From: Chamaecyparis obtusa
Lineage: Eukaryota; Streptophyta; Pinopsida; Cupressales; Cupressaceae
NCBI GenBank assembly: GCA_027943335.1
Contig: BSBK01002925.1
Span: 124,001 to 188,000, forward strand
Reading direction: 5' to 3'
DNA: 64,000 nt
Shown here: positions 10,667-23,519 of the stretch, in pieces
Position numbering within the stretch: position 1 is the first letter of the stretch
How the letters are laid out: the number at the start of each line of letters is the position of its first letter
Program-made: the position numbers and the translations under genes
The notes under the pieces: model-generated
Told to the model about the DNA's origin: nothing
Database searches by the model: none
What the model saw: the letters and a program-made list of their open reading frames with translations, nothing else

Positions 10667-12701
10667 ATTTCATCAGGTACCCACTGTCGTTTGGAAGCTG
10701 GATTATCATTTCATCAGACACCTAGTGTTGTATGAGTTTCTAGACTGTTATTTGGGAGCATCCCCACTATTGTACGAGTTTCTTACTATCTTCTGGTAAT
10801 AGACCCACTCTCGTATGAGTTTAGGCATCAGATTTCAATTGTCATTTTATTTTTGCAGGCAGTTTGTCAAATTTGATTTTCAAATTTTGACTAACAGCTA
10901 ATCTTAACAGTTGGAATTCTCTGTTTTTGATTGACTCTTGCTGGTTTTGATTGGAAAAAAGTGTAAAGTTTGCTAAAATCAAGTAAAAATCTACTAAGCG
11001 CGTTGCGAGGATCTCAGGTATTCCACTTGTGCTGATAATATTTTGATTTGAGCTTAAAATAAATCTCTCATGTGTCTAGCTTGGGTGATTCTTTTCATGC
11101 TTTTGTTTTACACACTTGCATAATTGATACTAGGTTGTGACACCTTAAGGATTTATTGACAGTCTTAGATTACTTGTGATTGATCTAGATTGCTATCTTG
11201 GGTTATTGGACTCGCTAAATCTGTCAGCCCCTGGTTTTCACCCCGTGGTTACAATATCAATGCCATATTAAAGGGGAGGGGTCTACAGGAAAGAAGCGTT
11301 AAATGCTCCACTAGGCAACCCTTGTGTGCTTTTTGGAACTCACTTGTTTTCTAGGTTGTGGACTTGTTTCTAGCTTGTGTGAGGCATTAAGTGCTCCACT
11401 TTGTAGACTCACCTCATATTTGCTTTTAGCATTAAGTGTACCACCTTGTGCTTCTAAATACTTTTGGATAGATTTTCTTTCGGGAATATATTTGTGCTCA
11501 CATAGTAATTAGGCCCTATGAACACTATTCGTGATTCTTGAGAGATTGGATTCCTAACAAAATCTTTCTTGATGATAGAATCCTTGTAGGTAGGGAGGAT
11601 ACTTAGTGCATTTCACATTCAACTCGGTTAGTGTGTCTTCTCTTATTGATCAATACATTCTCTCCCAGGAGAGGTTGATAGATCATGTGGGGTTGACATC
11701 ACGAGCTTTGGTGAATCAAAATTGGTTAGTGCACCTTCTCTTATTGATTGATACATTCTCTCCCCGGAGAGGTTGATAGATCACGTGGAGTTGACATCAT
11801 AGACCTTGGTGAAGCAAAACTTTGTCTTAGCGTGTTGGATTAATCTGCTTGCTTTGTTTGGGTTAAAAGTGAAAAAGTGTCAAAAACCTTAGATTTGGAG
11901 TCAAGTCCCCTTATGGTATACTATTGTGAGTCACCTTTAGAGAGGGTTAACCGAAGCAGACAATCCCTTCACAGGGAAAACTGCGTTGATAGAACCTCAA
12001 GCGGTAATAGCCATTTTCACCATGGTAGTGACAGCCGCTATATAAATATCCTTGTGGAAGAAATCTCCACGAGTATGGTTCATTGTTGGGTTGTTAGATC
12101 TCCCTAGCAGCTCCTAAAGATTAAGTTCTCAAACTGTGTCAAAACCCTAGTGCACCGAGATTGGAGTTCACCCCTTTGGATCATAAAAGTTGTAGAGTCA
12201 AACCATTACTAAAAATCTTAGCGAGGCCAAATTTTTATTTTATAGGGTATATGTGCGTTATTGCAAAACATTTTTGGAACATACATAATTAGTGCTTCTG
12301 AGGATTAGAATGAATAAGTCACTTGATTGTTTATGCACAAAGTTTCTTTTGCCCTTGTTCATTGTTTATAGACATGCTTGAAATCACTTGCTTTCTATTT
12401 TGCATGCTTGTTTATCTATCTAGTTATTGAAAATGAACAAATCTGTTACAATCCTCAAATCTAGACATTGAAATTTGCAAACAATCTGAATCTGCAAACT
12501 CAAAATTTTGCAAAAATTGATGTAAAATCCTTTTTGGAGTGAAAAATCATTTCAGGAAGTCAAAAGTCATACAAGTTTTTTTCAAGTGTCGTTTCATTAC
12601 AACCCATCTATCGTATGATTGAGTACCCAGTGTCGTACGAGTTTCCATGCCAGCAAATTCTCAAAGTCAAAATCTTGCAACTATCGTATGAGATTTTCAA
12701 T
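10667..12701 (+). other. Element C leader, part 2, non-coding
   Basis: No supported ORF. It continues the repeated leader words (CACTGTCG..., TCGTATGAG, TCGTACGAG at 12633) and carries a 98-bp tandem duplication (11626-11723, 11724-11820) with internal palindromes. CATTAAGTGCTCCA-like words recur at 11298, 11384 and 11430. Interrupted by element A at 12707. Confidence 0.5.
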
Positions 12702-12706
12702 TATCA

Positions 12707-15299
12707 TGTTAGCACTTGCAAAACTTTCTTGGCTCCTGCTATTTTGCCTTGGTTCCTACAGTGTTTTTCCTGGTCTCTGGGCTGAACCGCTACAAAAATT
12801 CAAAGAACTAGCCATTGCCAGCTGAACCCCTTTGTTTTTCCTTGGCCTAGTTCTTTTTTGACATTACCCTTTTTGGCTCACTTAAACCCCAATTTCCCAT
12901 GTGCTTAAAGTTTTGTGATCTCTTCGCATGTTAAACGGTTAGTCACATAATTGCATAGACTATTTTCAGTCTATGCGATCATGTAATTAATCTTTCTGTC
13001 AGGTCCCCTTTCCTAAGTTTTTCCTTGGCCTAGCAGTAAATATTTCCTAAGTCATGAGCTTTAATTTTTCCTATGTTTCGACTTGCTTTATTTCTTGGGC
13101 CCAGTCTCTGACACCTAAGCATAGTTGGAAGTTCCTCATTGGACAATGGATTTAATGAAGTGGCATCAGCGGGCCTAGGTGGGGTGGTGTTGTCAGTTGC
13201 TTGAAGATCATGTGGTTGTCACATGATCACATAGAATATTTCATCCCCTTGCGATCATGTGACGACTGTTGATTTCAGATATTTCCTGGTGTGTGTCAGT
13301 GGGACCTGATTCTTCAAGTGGTAGAGTAAAGAAAGATCATTTGGCTGTCACATGATTGCATGGAATATTCCATCCCCATGCGATCTTGCGCTAGCCTTTC
13401 GATTAGATGCCGAAGGTTTGTGGGTCCTGTCAGTCGTGATTAGGCAATTGCGGTGAATGGTAAAGTGACATGTGGCATCGAGCAAACCCAGGTGGGGTCT
13501 GAGCTTTGGCAGAGTGGATGAGGATCTGGCGGTGCTGACAAAATTCAATGTATTCACATGTTCACACATAAAAAAGGTGATTCGCTAGTTTGTTTAGCGA
13601 TTTGGCGAATGGTAGTCGAGATATCGCTAGATTATTTAGCAAAGGAGCAAAGTGTTTCATAAATTGGTGAGGTTTCTTTGTCACCAATTCGCCAAGTGTG
13701 ACTAGGGTCTTTTAAAAGGAAAATCATAAGGGCTGCGAAGGGAGATTAATCGGACAGCTGCATTTTAAAGTTGATAAAGGTTTGAATTTTGGCCATCGTT
13801 TCATTGCTGGCACCATAAGATTAACTGTTGAGATTCAAATTTGAATCTTTGTGAATGTCTCCAGTGACTAAAAAGACCAAAATTGATGACAGAAAGGGGG
13901 CAAAGTTGGTGAATTGATCTTCTCTGTCATTCCTCCAGGGTGTGAGATGATTGCAGAGGGGATGTCTCAATGCAAAGAAGTTAATGAAATGTACCAAAGG
14001 TAGTTGCAGGGTCACTTCTAGTTTGAATTTTGTAGATTTTTTTATTGATCTTCAGTGCCTTTTCAGAGATTCTTTCATGATTGAAGATCAAGTGTTGATT
14101 GCTTGCAAGATTCAGTGTTTTTTCCCTCCGAATTGTGATAAATTGTTTTGAATTCTGATTTGGTTGTTTTGGTGGGTGAAACCCTAGTCCTAACCTTGGT
14201 TACCCATAGCTTATTGCATCCTAACTTGTGTGGGATTTTAGGGTAACCAGTGGCATAAATTGTCAAAAATTTTGACTTTGTAATGGTTCTAAATTTTGTC
14301 AGTTCCAGTGGTTCCAGCTGAGAGTTCCTTTTTGGTTCCATGAAAGGTTCGGTCCTACAGATTTCTCCTTCTCTCTGCATATAGGGTGTTCTTCTTTCCT
14401 TGCTAGCTCTGAGAACATAATGCATATTGTAAGTGACTTGTCTTATGTATGAGAAGTTAATATACTCTTACTATTGTCAAGCTATCTCCATTTGAATTCT
14501 GAACTCATTAGTCATGCATCAAGGATGTCTAGTTTTTCTACCTTGCATTGTCTAAGAGCTTGTGGGTGGAGTTGTCTTCACAGAGATAACTAGTTCAGGA
14601 TTAGTATTCAGGTATGTATGAGCTGAAATATCAAAAATAGGTCATGCTTGTCTTCCAGTGGATGTTGGTTGATGTATTGTCTATTCATAGGTCTCTTCTA
14701 AGGGGAGGGTTAAAATCTTTTGATGGATAATAACATATTTGAATGCACAGGTAGGAATTAAGTTGAGGGTTGGTCATGGTGTGTGATTGATGTTAGGCAT
14801 CAACACATTGAGTATATTATTTTCTTGTTTCATAGCTATCCCTCGTAATGCTATATTTGACTCTGTGGCCCATTGGACAAGGCACTGGTCTATGAGAGAC
14901 TTAGGGCATCTTAGGGGTCCTTTCACTCCATTCAAATCATTTCCCTTCAGCTCCACCCTTTCCCTTTCTTGTTGTTAGGATAGGTCTCTAGCTCTCAGTC
15001 TCATTCCATGCAAGTTGGGCTATTGCATGAGATATTGGCTTCATTAAGGTATAGGATACCTATTGGAGATTGATTTCTATTCCACATTAATCTGTCTACA
15101 GGCCTTTAGTTTGTCATGAGGTGTCTTGAGTGTGTAGATAAGGCAATACCCACCTGAGTGATGTGGAGCTCAAAGAAGGAGGATTTCTCTCTATCCTCAT
15201 CAATTGATTTATTTTTTCTTGTCAAGCTTGAGTACCTAATCTATGTTTCAAGCCCAACCATTTGATTCAAGTTTGGTCCTGCAAGAAAAAAAACCAACA
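12707..15299 (+). repeat. Element A 5' LTR
   Basis: Contains imperfect hairpins with the GCATGATCGCA-type core (12937-12992, about 13207-13265, about 13338-13395), followed by GATTCGCTAG/TTTAGCGATT words near 13580-13660. It keeps a 43-bp segment (about 12782-12824) missing from the 3' LTR. Antisense open frames (such as 14075-14425) occur equally in the 3' LTR and are not supported as genes. Confidence 0.9.
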
Positions 15300-15773
15300 A
15301 AGTGGCGACTCTGCTAGGGAGAATAATGAAAAGAAAGTTTATCTGTTAACAATCTCAAAATTTTGTAGTAATCTTTTGACCAGATTAGTTTGGCCCATTC
15401 GAGTCACCAACAAAGTGGTGACTCTATTGGGGAGAGTCTAGAAAAGAGTCAAATACAAAAATAAGCATTTGTAAATTTTTCTCACCTAGTTGTGAGTGGC
15501 AGCTCTGATTTTCTCTGTTTGATCAGTGTTGCTCCTGATAAATAGTGTATATACCTGGTGTGGTTTTGGTTGATTGGAAGAGATACAATACAAGAATATA
15601 TTTCCTCTCTAAGGAGGTGGCGACTCTACACTGTAAAGAATTTGATGGAGCTACATGATGAGCTCTAGATTTGCCCTGCCTTCTAGTCAACAAGGTCTTC
15701 TACTGTAAAACTCCCAAGTACTTCTCAAGTTCCAAATGTATCCCTATCAAGTGTTAAGCACTGTTTTAAAGGG
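15300..15773 (+). other. Element A primer-binding site and leader
   Basis: TGGCGACTCTGCTAGGGA (15303-15320) lies three bases after the LTR. Closely related words recur at 15416-15433 and 15618-15628. The second is the right arm of a 9-bp perfect stem (GAGTCACCA ... TGGTGACTC, 15401-15424). The leader is well conserved with element B (30336-30830). Confidence 0.75.
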
Positions 15774-17384
15774 ATGAGTTGTAGTGGGCAGCTCCTCATG
15801 GAAGAATATAGGCCCTTTTGTTTTGATGGCATTGAAGGTGCCCCTAATGTGTTTGCTGCTAAGGATGGGAAGTGCTTGCCAAGATTAATGGCTGGTGGAT
15901 CTATTTCTGCAAGCCAGCATGTTGATGATGTTATCGATCTTTTTGGAGACATGGATATTGAGCATGAAGATATTGCCATGAGGTTATTTGTGCATACATT
16001 TTCTAATGGTGCAAGGAAGTGGTTCTTGTCCTTGCCTTCATGTTCAATCCCTTCTTGGGATATGTTGAGAGCTAAGTTTGTTGAGCATTTTGATAAAGTT
16101 GCTGCTCTCAAGAAGGAATTAGCAAGGTTGAAAATGGTGAACTAGCAGTTAGTAGAGGACATAAGATTGCTAAGACTGGTGGCTCCTGATGATGTTCATG
16201 AGGAGGCTAGTGTTTCTGATGTTGATTCTCATTATGCAGAGAGTGTTGACTATGAAGGTGATTCTGAGATCAGTGCATGTGAGGATGTTGAAGATGAATC
16301 TAAGGATGGCAGTATTTCCTTTTTGTCTACAGATTTTTCTTCTCATCAACATAAGAAGGCAATCTTCTTATCCCGGTTGGATGATGTTTTGTGTGAGAAG
16401 CAAGAACATGGTTATGATGCAGATGATGATTCCTGCATAGACTACTTCATACAAGATGATCTAAAGCCAGAGTTTTCCATTCTTGTCTTGGACAAGGAAG
16501 GTGTCTGCAATAATAGGGATGTAATTGATGAAGAAGAGAATGAAGCCCAAAGTCCATTGGGCAGTGAGGAGATTTCAACACTCTTGGCTGAAGGATTTCA
16601 GAGATATGCCCCTGCTTTGGATTTTGATTTGCAGCTCCCCTGTGATATACACTTTGACACTGATAATGAGGCCAGTGTTCAAAGTGACCATGAAGATCCA
16701 TGTATATTAGTTTTCCCCTCTGGTAGTGACTCTACAAAAAGAGAAATAGAAAGACATGACAGTGTGTTTTTCTGTCATCAAGATTACAGCGATAAACAAG
16801 TTTCTTGTTCAAACCCTTTTCCTATTTTTGCTAAATATGATATTGAGTGTGACAGTGTTGAGGACTTAGTCTTCAATAGTTGGGACATAAATTCTTTTGG
16901 TAAAAATGATGATGTAGTGTTCCCCTATCATGAAAGTTTTGATGAAGACCTTCACTTGGTCCATGATCTAATCAGTGAAGACATCATTGATAAACCAGGT
17001 TGCTTAGTGGCTGAAGCAATGCATGAAGGTGAATCTAAGGATCCTAGTCCTTCTCAGCCAAGTATTTTTTATGTAATGCATGGTGCTCAGTATGTTTTAT
17101 TTTCTGATGCATTTAAAGGTGACCTTTTTATTTTTTTCAGTCATCAAGAAGTAGATGATGTTCCCTACTTCTTGGAGTTTGAACATGAGTGTAACAATCA
17201 TGACTGGAAAAACGTGGGTAGTGATCAGCATATTTTCATTCTTCAGCCCATGGTTATTCACATACATTTGCAGCAGGATGATCATAAAATTTTCAAGTGG
17301 TGGGTCACATATGTGGATGAAAATAAGACCTTTGATTCAGGGGGGTTATTGATTTCATTTTGGTTGCCTGGGGCCATCAAGTAA
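15774..17384 (+). pseudogene. Element A: gag domain fused to a long acidic tail
   Basis: An ATG at 15774 opens a 536-codon frame with one TAG (16143-16145). Residues about 1-120 form a truncated Retrotrans_gag-type domain: FCFDGI, a DDVIDLFGDM helix, IEHEDIAMRLFVH, then KWFLSLP and SW. A short Leu/Lys coiled-coil-like helix follows. The remaining ~400 residues are strongly acidic (many Asp/Glu, with His, Ser and Phe), without zinc knuckle, protease or pol motifs. This layout recurs in B. The tail has no family I can name. The protein would be a capsid-like product packaging the element's RNA with help from another element; that role is inferred from the gag domain only. Confidence 0.8.
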
Positions 17385-17567
17385 AGTTGTAAATCTTGTA
17401 AATTCTGTAAATAGTTTTCTCCTTCCTGTTGTGTGTTTCCCTTCCTGCTTTCCTATTTCCTATATTTTTTGAGGTCTCTATATTTTTCTAGTGGGTGGTC
17501 TACTTTTTCTAGAGATCTAAGGTCCTTTCCATGCTTGTAAGAGCCACACATCCCCAACTAGAGCCAC
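17385..17567 (+). other. Element A 3' untranslated region without a clear purine tract
   Basis: Conserved with B at 32220-32359: a TTTTTTGAGGTCT word, GTGGGTGGTCTACTT, AGAGATCTAAGGTCC, and the terminal CCCCAACTAGAGCCAC directly before the LTR. Unlike most LTR elements, no run of purines precedes the LTR. Confidence 0.65.
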
Positions 17568-20138
17568 TGTTAGCACTTGCAAAATTTTTTGGGCTCCTAC
17601 TATTTTGCTCTAGTTCTTGTAGTGTTTTTCCTGGTCTCTAGGTTACCAGCTGAACCCCTTTGTCTTTCCTTGGCCCAGTTCTTTTTTGATGTTACCCTTT
17701 TTGGCTCACTTAAACCCCAATTTACCATGTGCTTAAATTTTTGTTACCTCTTTGCATGTTAAACAGTTAGTTGCATAATCGAATAGACTATTTTTGGTCT
17801 ATGCGATCATGTGATTAATATTTCTGTCGGGTCCCCCTTCCAAAGTTTTTCCTTGGCACAGCAGTAAATATTTCCTAAGTCATGAGCTTTAATTTTTTCT
17901 ATGTTTCGGCTTGCTTTATTTCATGGGCCCGATCTCTGACACCTAAGCATAATTGGAGGTTCCTTATTGGCCGATGGATTTAATGAAGTGGCATCAGTGG
18001 GCTGAGGTGGGGTCATGTTGTCAGTTGCCTAAGGATCATGTGGTTGTTGCATGATTACATGGAATATTCCATCCCCTTGCGATCATGCGATGACCATTGA
18101 TTTTAGATCTTTCCTGGTGTGTGTTAGTGGGACCTGATTCTTCAAGCAGTAGAGTAAAGAAAGATCATGTGGCTATCGCATGATCACATGGAATATTCCA
18201 TCCCCATGCCATCTTGCACCAGCCATTCGATTAGATGATGAAGGTTTGTGGGTCTTATTAGTCATGACTGGGCGGTTATGGTGAATGGTAAAGTGACATG
18301 TGGCATCGAGCGGACCTAGGTGGGGTCTGAGCTTTGGCGGAGTGGATGAGGATCTGGAGGTGCCCACAAAATTCAATGTGTTCACATGTTCGCACATAAA
18401 AAAAGTGATTCGCTAGTTTGTTTAGTAATTTGGTGAACGGTAGTCGGGATGTCGCTAGATTATTTAGCGAAGGAGCGAAGTGTTTCACAAATTGGAAAGG
18501 TTTCTTTGTCGCCAATTCACCAAGTGTGACTGGGGTCTTTTAAAAGGAAAATCATAAGGCCCATGAAGGGAGATTGATTGGATGGCTGTGTTTTAAAGTT
18601 GATAAAGGTTTAAATTTTTGCCATTGTTTCACTGCTGGAACCATAAGAGTAACTTTTGAGATTCAAATTTGAATCTCTGTGAATGTCTCCAGTGACTAAA
18701 AGGACCAAAATTGATGACAAAAAGGGGGCAAAGTTGGTGAAACTAATCTTCTCCGCCATTCCAGTGTGCTCCAGGGTGTGAGATGATTGCAGAGGGGATG
18801 TCTCAATGTGGAGAAGTTAATGAAATGTACCAAAGGCAGTTGCAAGGTCACTTCCAGTTTGAATTTTACAAATTTTTTTATTGATCTTCGGTGCCTTTTC
18901 AAAGATTCTTTCATGATTGAAGATCAAGTGTTGATTGCTTGTAGGATTTAGTGTTTTTTCCCTCTGAATTGTGATAAATTGTTTTAAATTCTGATTTGGT
19001 TGTTTTGGTGGGTGAAACCCTAGTCCTAACCCTGGTTACCCGTAGCTTGTTGCATCCTAACTTGTGTGGGATTTTAGGGTAACTAGTGGTATAAGTTGTC
19101 AAAATTTTTGACTTTTTAATGGTTTTGAATTTTGTTAGTTCCAGTGGTTCTAGCTGAGAGTTCCTTTCTGGTTCCGTGAAAGGTTCGGTCCTGCAGATTT
19201 CTTTTTCTCTCTGCATATAGGGTGTTCTTCTTTCCTTGTTGGTTCTGAGAACATAATGCATATTGTAAGTGACTTGTCTTATGTATGAGAAGTTAATATA
19301 CTCTTACTATTGTCAAGCTATCTCCATTTGAATTCTGAACTCATTAGTCATGCATCAAGGATGTCTAGTTTTTCTACCTTGCATTGCCTAATAGCTTGTG
19401 GGTGGAGTTGTCTTCATAGAGATAACTGGTTCAGGGTTAGTATTTAGGTATGTATGAGCTAAAATATCAAGGATAGGTCATGCTTATCTTCTAGTGGATG
19501 CTAGTTAATGTATTGTCTATTCATAGGTCTCTTCTAAGGGGAGGGTTAAAATCCTTTGATGGATAATAACATATTTGAATGCACAGGTGGGAATTAAGTT
19601 GAGGGTTGGTCATGGTGTGTGATTGATGTTAGGCATTAACACATTGAGTATATTATTTTCTTGTTTCATAGTTGTCCCTTGCAATGCTATATTTGATTCT
19701 ATGGCCCATTGGACAAGGCACTGGTCTATGAGAGACTTAGGGCATCTCAGGGGTCCTTTCACTCCATTCAAATCATTTCCCTTCAGCTCCACCATTTTCC
19801 TTTCTTGTTGTTAGGATAGGTCTCTATCTTTCAGTCTCATTCCATGCAAGTTGGGCTATTGCATGAGATATTGGCTTCATTAGGGTACAGGATACTTATA
19901 GGAGATTGATTGCTATTCCACATTAATGTATTTGCAGGCCTTTGGTTTGTCATGAGGTGTCTTGAGTGTGCAGATAAGGCAATACCCACCTGAGTGATGT
20001 AGAGCTCAAAGAAGAAGGAGGATTTCTCTCTATCCTCATCAATTGGTTTATTTTTTCTTGTCAAGCTTGAGTACCTAATCTATGTTTCAAGCCCAACCAT
20101 TTGATTCAAGTTTGGCCCTGCAAGAAAAAGAACCAACA
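17568..20138 (+). repeat. Element A 3' LTR
   Basis: Pairs with 12707-15299 at roughly 90 % or better, with many C/T and G/A differences. Ends CCAACA and is followed by TATCA. Confidence 0.95.
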
Positions 20139-20143
20139 TATCA

Positions 20144-20361
20144 TTTCATTGCTACCCAACTATCGTATGAGTTTTGAAACTGTTGTTTCATAGCATACCC
20201 ACTGTTGTATGAGTCTACAGAGTGTCGTTTGGAAATTTTTTGAAAGTAGTCAAAAAATTGTGAGAATTGTCAGATATTTATTTTTTTTGGCCTAATTTCA
20301 GAATCTGTCAAACAAATCACTGTGTCAGGAATAGAGAAGTAGCTATGGAGAATCAATACAC
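20144..20361 (+). other. Element C leader, part 3
   Basis: Resumes the C leader after element A, with more copies of the ACTATCGTATGAG and CCCACTGTTGTATGAG words. Ends just before the gag start. Confidence 0.5.
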
Positions 20362-20553
20362 ATGTCTCAAAGAATCAGTACATAAGAGGAAGAAGCTCTA
20401 ATCACCGCTATGATGAAGCAGTTGCAAGCTATGCAAGTTGAACTTAACAATCTTAAGAAAGAAAAGGAACCTAAAGAGTTCTCCATGGAATCTCTATACT
20501 CTTTTCCATTTGATAGACTTGTACATGTGACCATGCCCCCGGATAGAGTTTGA
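20362..20553 (+). pseudogene. Element C: gag N-terminal fragment
   Basis: A 63-codon stretch with one TAA. It has a Met/Gln-rich helix ending in LNNLKKEKE, then an FSMESLYSFPFD segment that resembles the N-terminus of plant Tat-type gag proteins, where a capsid domain should follow. Instead the frame stops at 20551-20553 and the next ORF runs in another frame, so the capsid core has been deleted or replaced. Confidence 0.45.
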
Positions 20554-22648
20554 GCAATGTGATAACCCTTATGATACCTCTTCCACAGAGAGTGACACAT
20601 CCAACTTTGGAGACTATGATGACTATGACGATAGAAAATGTAATGATACCTATGACACCTCTATTCCTAAGAGTCCTCATCGTGTGTTCCTACTTACTAC
20701 AAATGGGTCATCACATTGGATAGATCATGATGGTGATCCATATGATTCTGATTTTGAAAAAGATTTTGATGGCTTTTGTGGACAATATCTAGATGATACA
20801 TCTACTACTACTGAGGACTATAAAATGCATCATGCTAGTTTGAAACATCAATACTATAAGGATCTCTCCTCTAAGGACTCTCTTGTTGAAAATAAAGATT
20901 ACACTCTCAAGCGAGATCATGATAATGTTGGACCTTTGTCTTGTGATGGTTCCCTTCCATCCCCTACTTCCTCCAATACCCATACATTTCCTAAAGCTTT
21001 TGAGTCTTTCAAATCTTTCGCAGAACCTTCATCCGACACAAGCCTTGATACTTTTCATACAGTTCCCTATAGTTATCCTCCAAGGCTACCTCTTAAAGAA
21101 ACTCAAGCTAACCTTCACCTGGCTGCAAATACTTTCAATAATGATAAACCTAAAGAGCTTAAGCCTTCATATGCTATAATCCCTACTTCAGCTAGTCCTC
21201 CACCATCTCTTCTAAAGTCATGCATACAATCCCAACATGCTTCCTTGTCCTTAGAAGTGGCTCCATGTCAAGAGGACTCTAAAAATGATAAAGAAAAGAA
21301 CATAAAGAAAGATCAAGATCAAGAACCCTCCATGTCATCCAATCCCTTTTATGATGTCTCTTATTTGCTTCATGGTTCTTTTGATCCTGCACATCCTTTT
21401 TCATGCATTCCACCATGTCTTGAGTCTTCTCCTAAGCAAGATCAAGCTACTACTTACACTCTTGAGCTTATTGACAATCAAAATAACTTTACTACACTTG
21501 CACTTTCCAAAGATGATACTTCCATTAAGGTTGTTAAAAATGATATTGTTACTTCCAATGTTAAGCCTATTAAAAATCAAAAGAAAAATTATGTTCTTGT
21601 GCTATCTAAAGATCCTTGTCAAGATCAAAGTCTTCCATCTTCTTGTTCTACCACTCTATGTTCGCTTCCACTTTCTAATCTTCCTAAGTCTTTGCAAGCT
21701 TTGAACAATCATATCAAAGAAGGTGCTCACATTCAAGATGTCCATGATTCTATTGAAAATTCTAATGCTCACTCTAAAGATGCGGATGTCCTTGGTTGTC
21801 ATATAGATGCTGATGAACTTGTTGATTATCCTTTTGTATCTTCCACTTCCATCCTTGGACCTCTTCCACCACTACTAAGAGCTTTAGGTCTTCCTTCCAT
21901 CTTGGGTCCTTATGTCCCTTCACTTTCCCCTCCTAACTTTCTTAATTTTCCATCCATCTTGGGTCCTTACATACCTCCATCTCCTATCTTTCCTCAAGAT
22001 CAACATAGATGCATGCCCTTGAATCCTTTTCATCCATCCACCCATCTAAACTAGTCATATCCTCCTTCTTCTTCCACAAGTCCCAAGTCTTTTGGAAGTA
22101 ACTTGAATGTTCAATATAAGAAAAAGAAGCAATACAAGAATCCATCAAAAAAAGAAAATCACCATGTCTCCTCTAAACGACATGCAGGCATAAATTCAAA
22201 AGAGATATCTAAGAAAAAAACTACAAGACAACTATGGGTTCCAAAATCCATCATTGAAGATATTCTCTCTAGATCATCAAAAGGAAATGAAAAGCCTACA
22301 ACTATATGAATTTCAAAGTCTCTTTTGAAAGAGTCTGGTGTTGAGAAAAAAGTGAAGTTGACATTCAAGCTTCCAAAGACTTCCACGTCATCTCCTTCCA
22401 AAAATATTCTTCCATTCCATGTGCCTAAACCACAACCTCTGCTATCCATTCACCATATTCCTTCACGTATTCCTTCATTCAAATTTCCTCCACCCTCTCG
22501 CCACCCTTCAAGGTGTGTGTTGATGTTGATCTTGCCTTCCTTTCCATTTACCCTTTCACAATCATTCCATTCATTATCCTTCTACCTTCTATCCTTTTTC
22601 CTCACTTGCCTATTCCTCCTATCTTCCAACCTCACTTTCTTTACATAA
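20531..22648 (+). pseudogene. Element C: large Ser/Pro-rich ORF of unknown function
   Basis: One frame stays open for ~706 codons apart from a TAG (22052-22054) and a TGA (22307-22309). It opens with an Asp/Tyr-rich acidic segment, passes through a Ser/Pro/Leu-rich low-complexity middle in which an S-I-L-G-P-Y type word repeats (about 21850-21985), then a Lys-rich stretch (about 22110-22300) with a QLWVPKS word, and ends in a Phe/Leu/Ser-rich tail that may be untranslated. I recognise no enzyme motif. It occupies the place of gag-pol in C. It could be a decayed accessory gag-type protein; a function cannot be given. Confidence 0.5.
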
Positions 22649-23519
22649 AACTTTATCCTCCATTTTTCTCTTCCATCTCCTTTTTCCTGTCAGCATTTTT
22701 GAGTGTATCATTTTGAATCCTTGGCATATCATGGTTTATCCTTTTAAGGAGTATTATCTAAAAAGCTTGCCTTCTTCTAAAAATTTAAAATAAAAAAAAA
22801 AAAATTTGAAAATGTGCCTTGGTGAAAACCTGAAAACAGGCACCTTGGTAGCAAAAGTAAAAAGAAATAAATTCATCCTATGGTGAAAGCCACTCCCTTT
22901 TGGCACCTTGGATAAGTACCATGATGAAAACTTGACAATCAGGCATCATGCATAGTTCTTTTACATATTTCATCCATTCCATCTTCTTTCTTTGATCTTG
23001 ACAATGTTGATCTATACACAAACATTTGACTATTTTGTGAACTATCTTATGATGATCTTGCTTTCATTCCCTTCCTATTTAGCCTTCATGTCTATTTTCT
23101 TCCATTCATTTTCACCTATTGCTATCCTTTTCCCCTTTGGTCTTGATCTAATAAAAAAAAGAAAAAGAGAGTAAAACACGGTGCTATGAAGCCTCTTGAC
23201 ATGTCTACTCCTTTGGATTGCTTCCTTTCCTTCTTTGACATTACGTTTTTGTGACTTATCCTATGCTAGCCTTTCATTGCTTGTCCAAATGCACTTTACA
23301 TGAAAATTTTTCCCTAGCTTGGGTATTCTTGAGGAGTTTTCCCTTGAGGATTTCTTCCCTTCATTCTCTTTCATTCTCTTGTCTTCCATCTCTTCCACCA
23401 GCTTGCCAATCCCTCTTGTTCTCCACCTTGCTAAACATTGGGACTGCACAATATGATCTTGCTTGAGAGTTTGCAATGGAAAAAAATGTTAACAAATATA
23501 CCAAGTATCAGAACAAGTA
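22649..23519 (+). other. Element C, non-coding stretch between ORF and integrase remnant
   Basis: Pyrimidine-rich sequence, an A-rich tract (22788-22810), and the hairpin word GTGCCTTGGTGAAAACCTG...CAGGCACC (22815-22846) that returns at 24171. No coding region supported. RT and the catalytic part of integrase should lie here and are absent. Confidence 0.5.

Larger units (their letters stand above)
12707..20138 (+). mobile_element. Element A: gag-only LTR retrotransposon (Tat/Ogre-like, TR-GAG type)
   Basis: Complete element with LTRs of 2593 bp (12707-15299) and 2571 bp (17568-20138), both TGTTAG...CCAACA, and a perfect duplication TATCA (12702-12706, 20139-20143). The 2.3-kb interior has a primer site TGGCGACTCTGCTAGGGA and one ORF made of a gag domain and a long acidic tail. 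No protease, integrase, RT or RNase H is present. It inserted in the leader of C. Confidence 0.95.

Noticed and set aside
16189..17352. Met-rich open frames overlapping the acidic tail of element A
   Set aside because: Frame-shifted shadows of Asp/Glu codons (GATGAT read as ATGATG).
14075..19261. A 116-codon antisense frame present in both LTRs of element A (14075-14425 and 18911-19261)
   Set aside because: Both copies descend from one LTR sequence, so conservation is expected; substitutions are not concentrated at third positions and no family is recognised.
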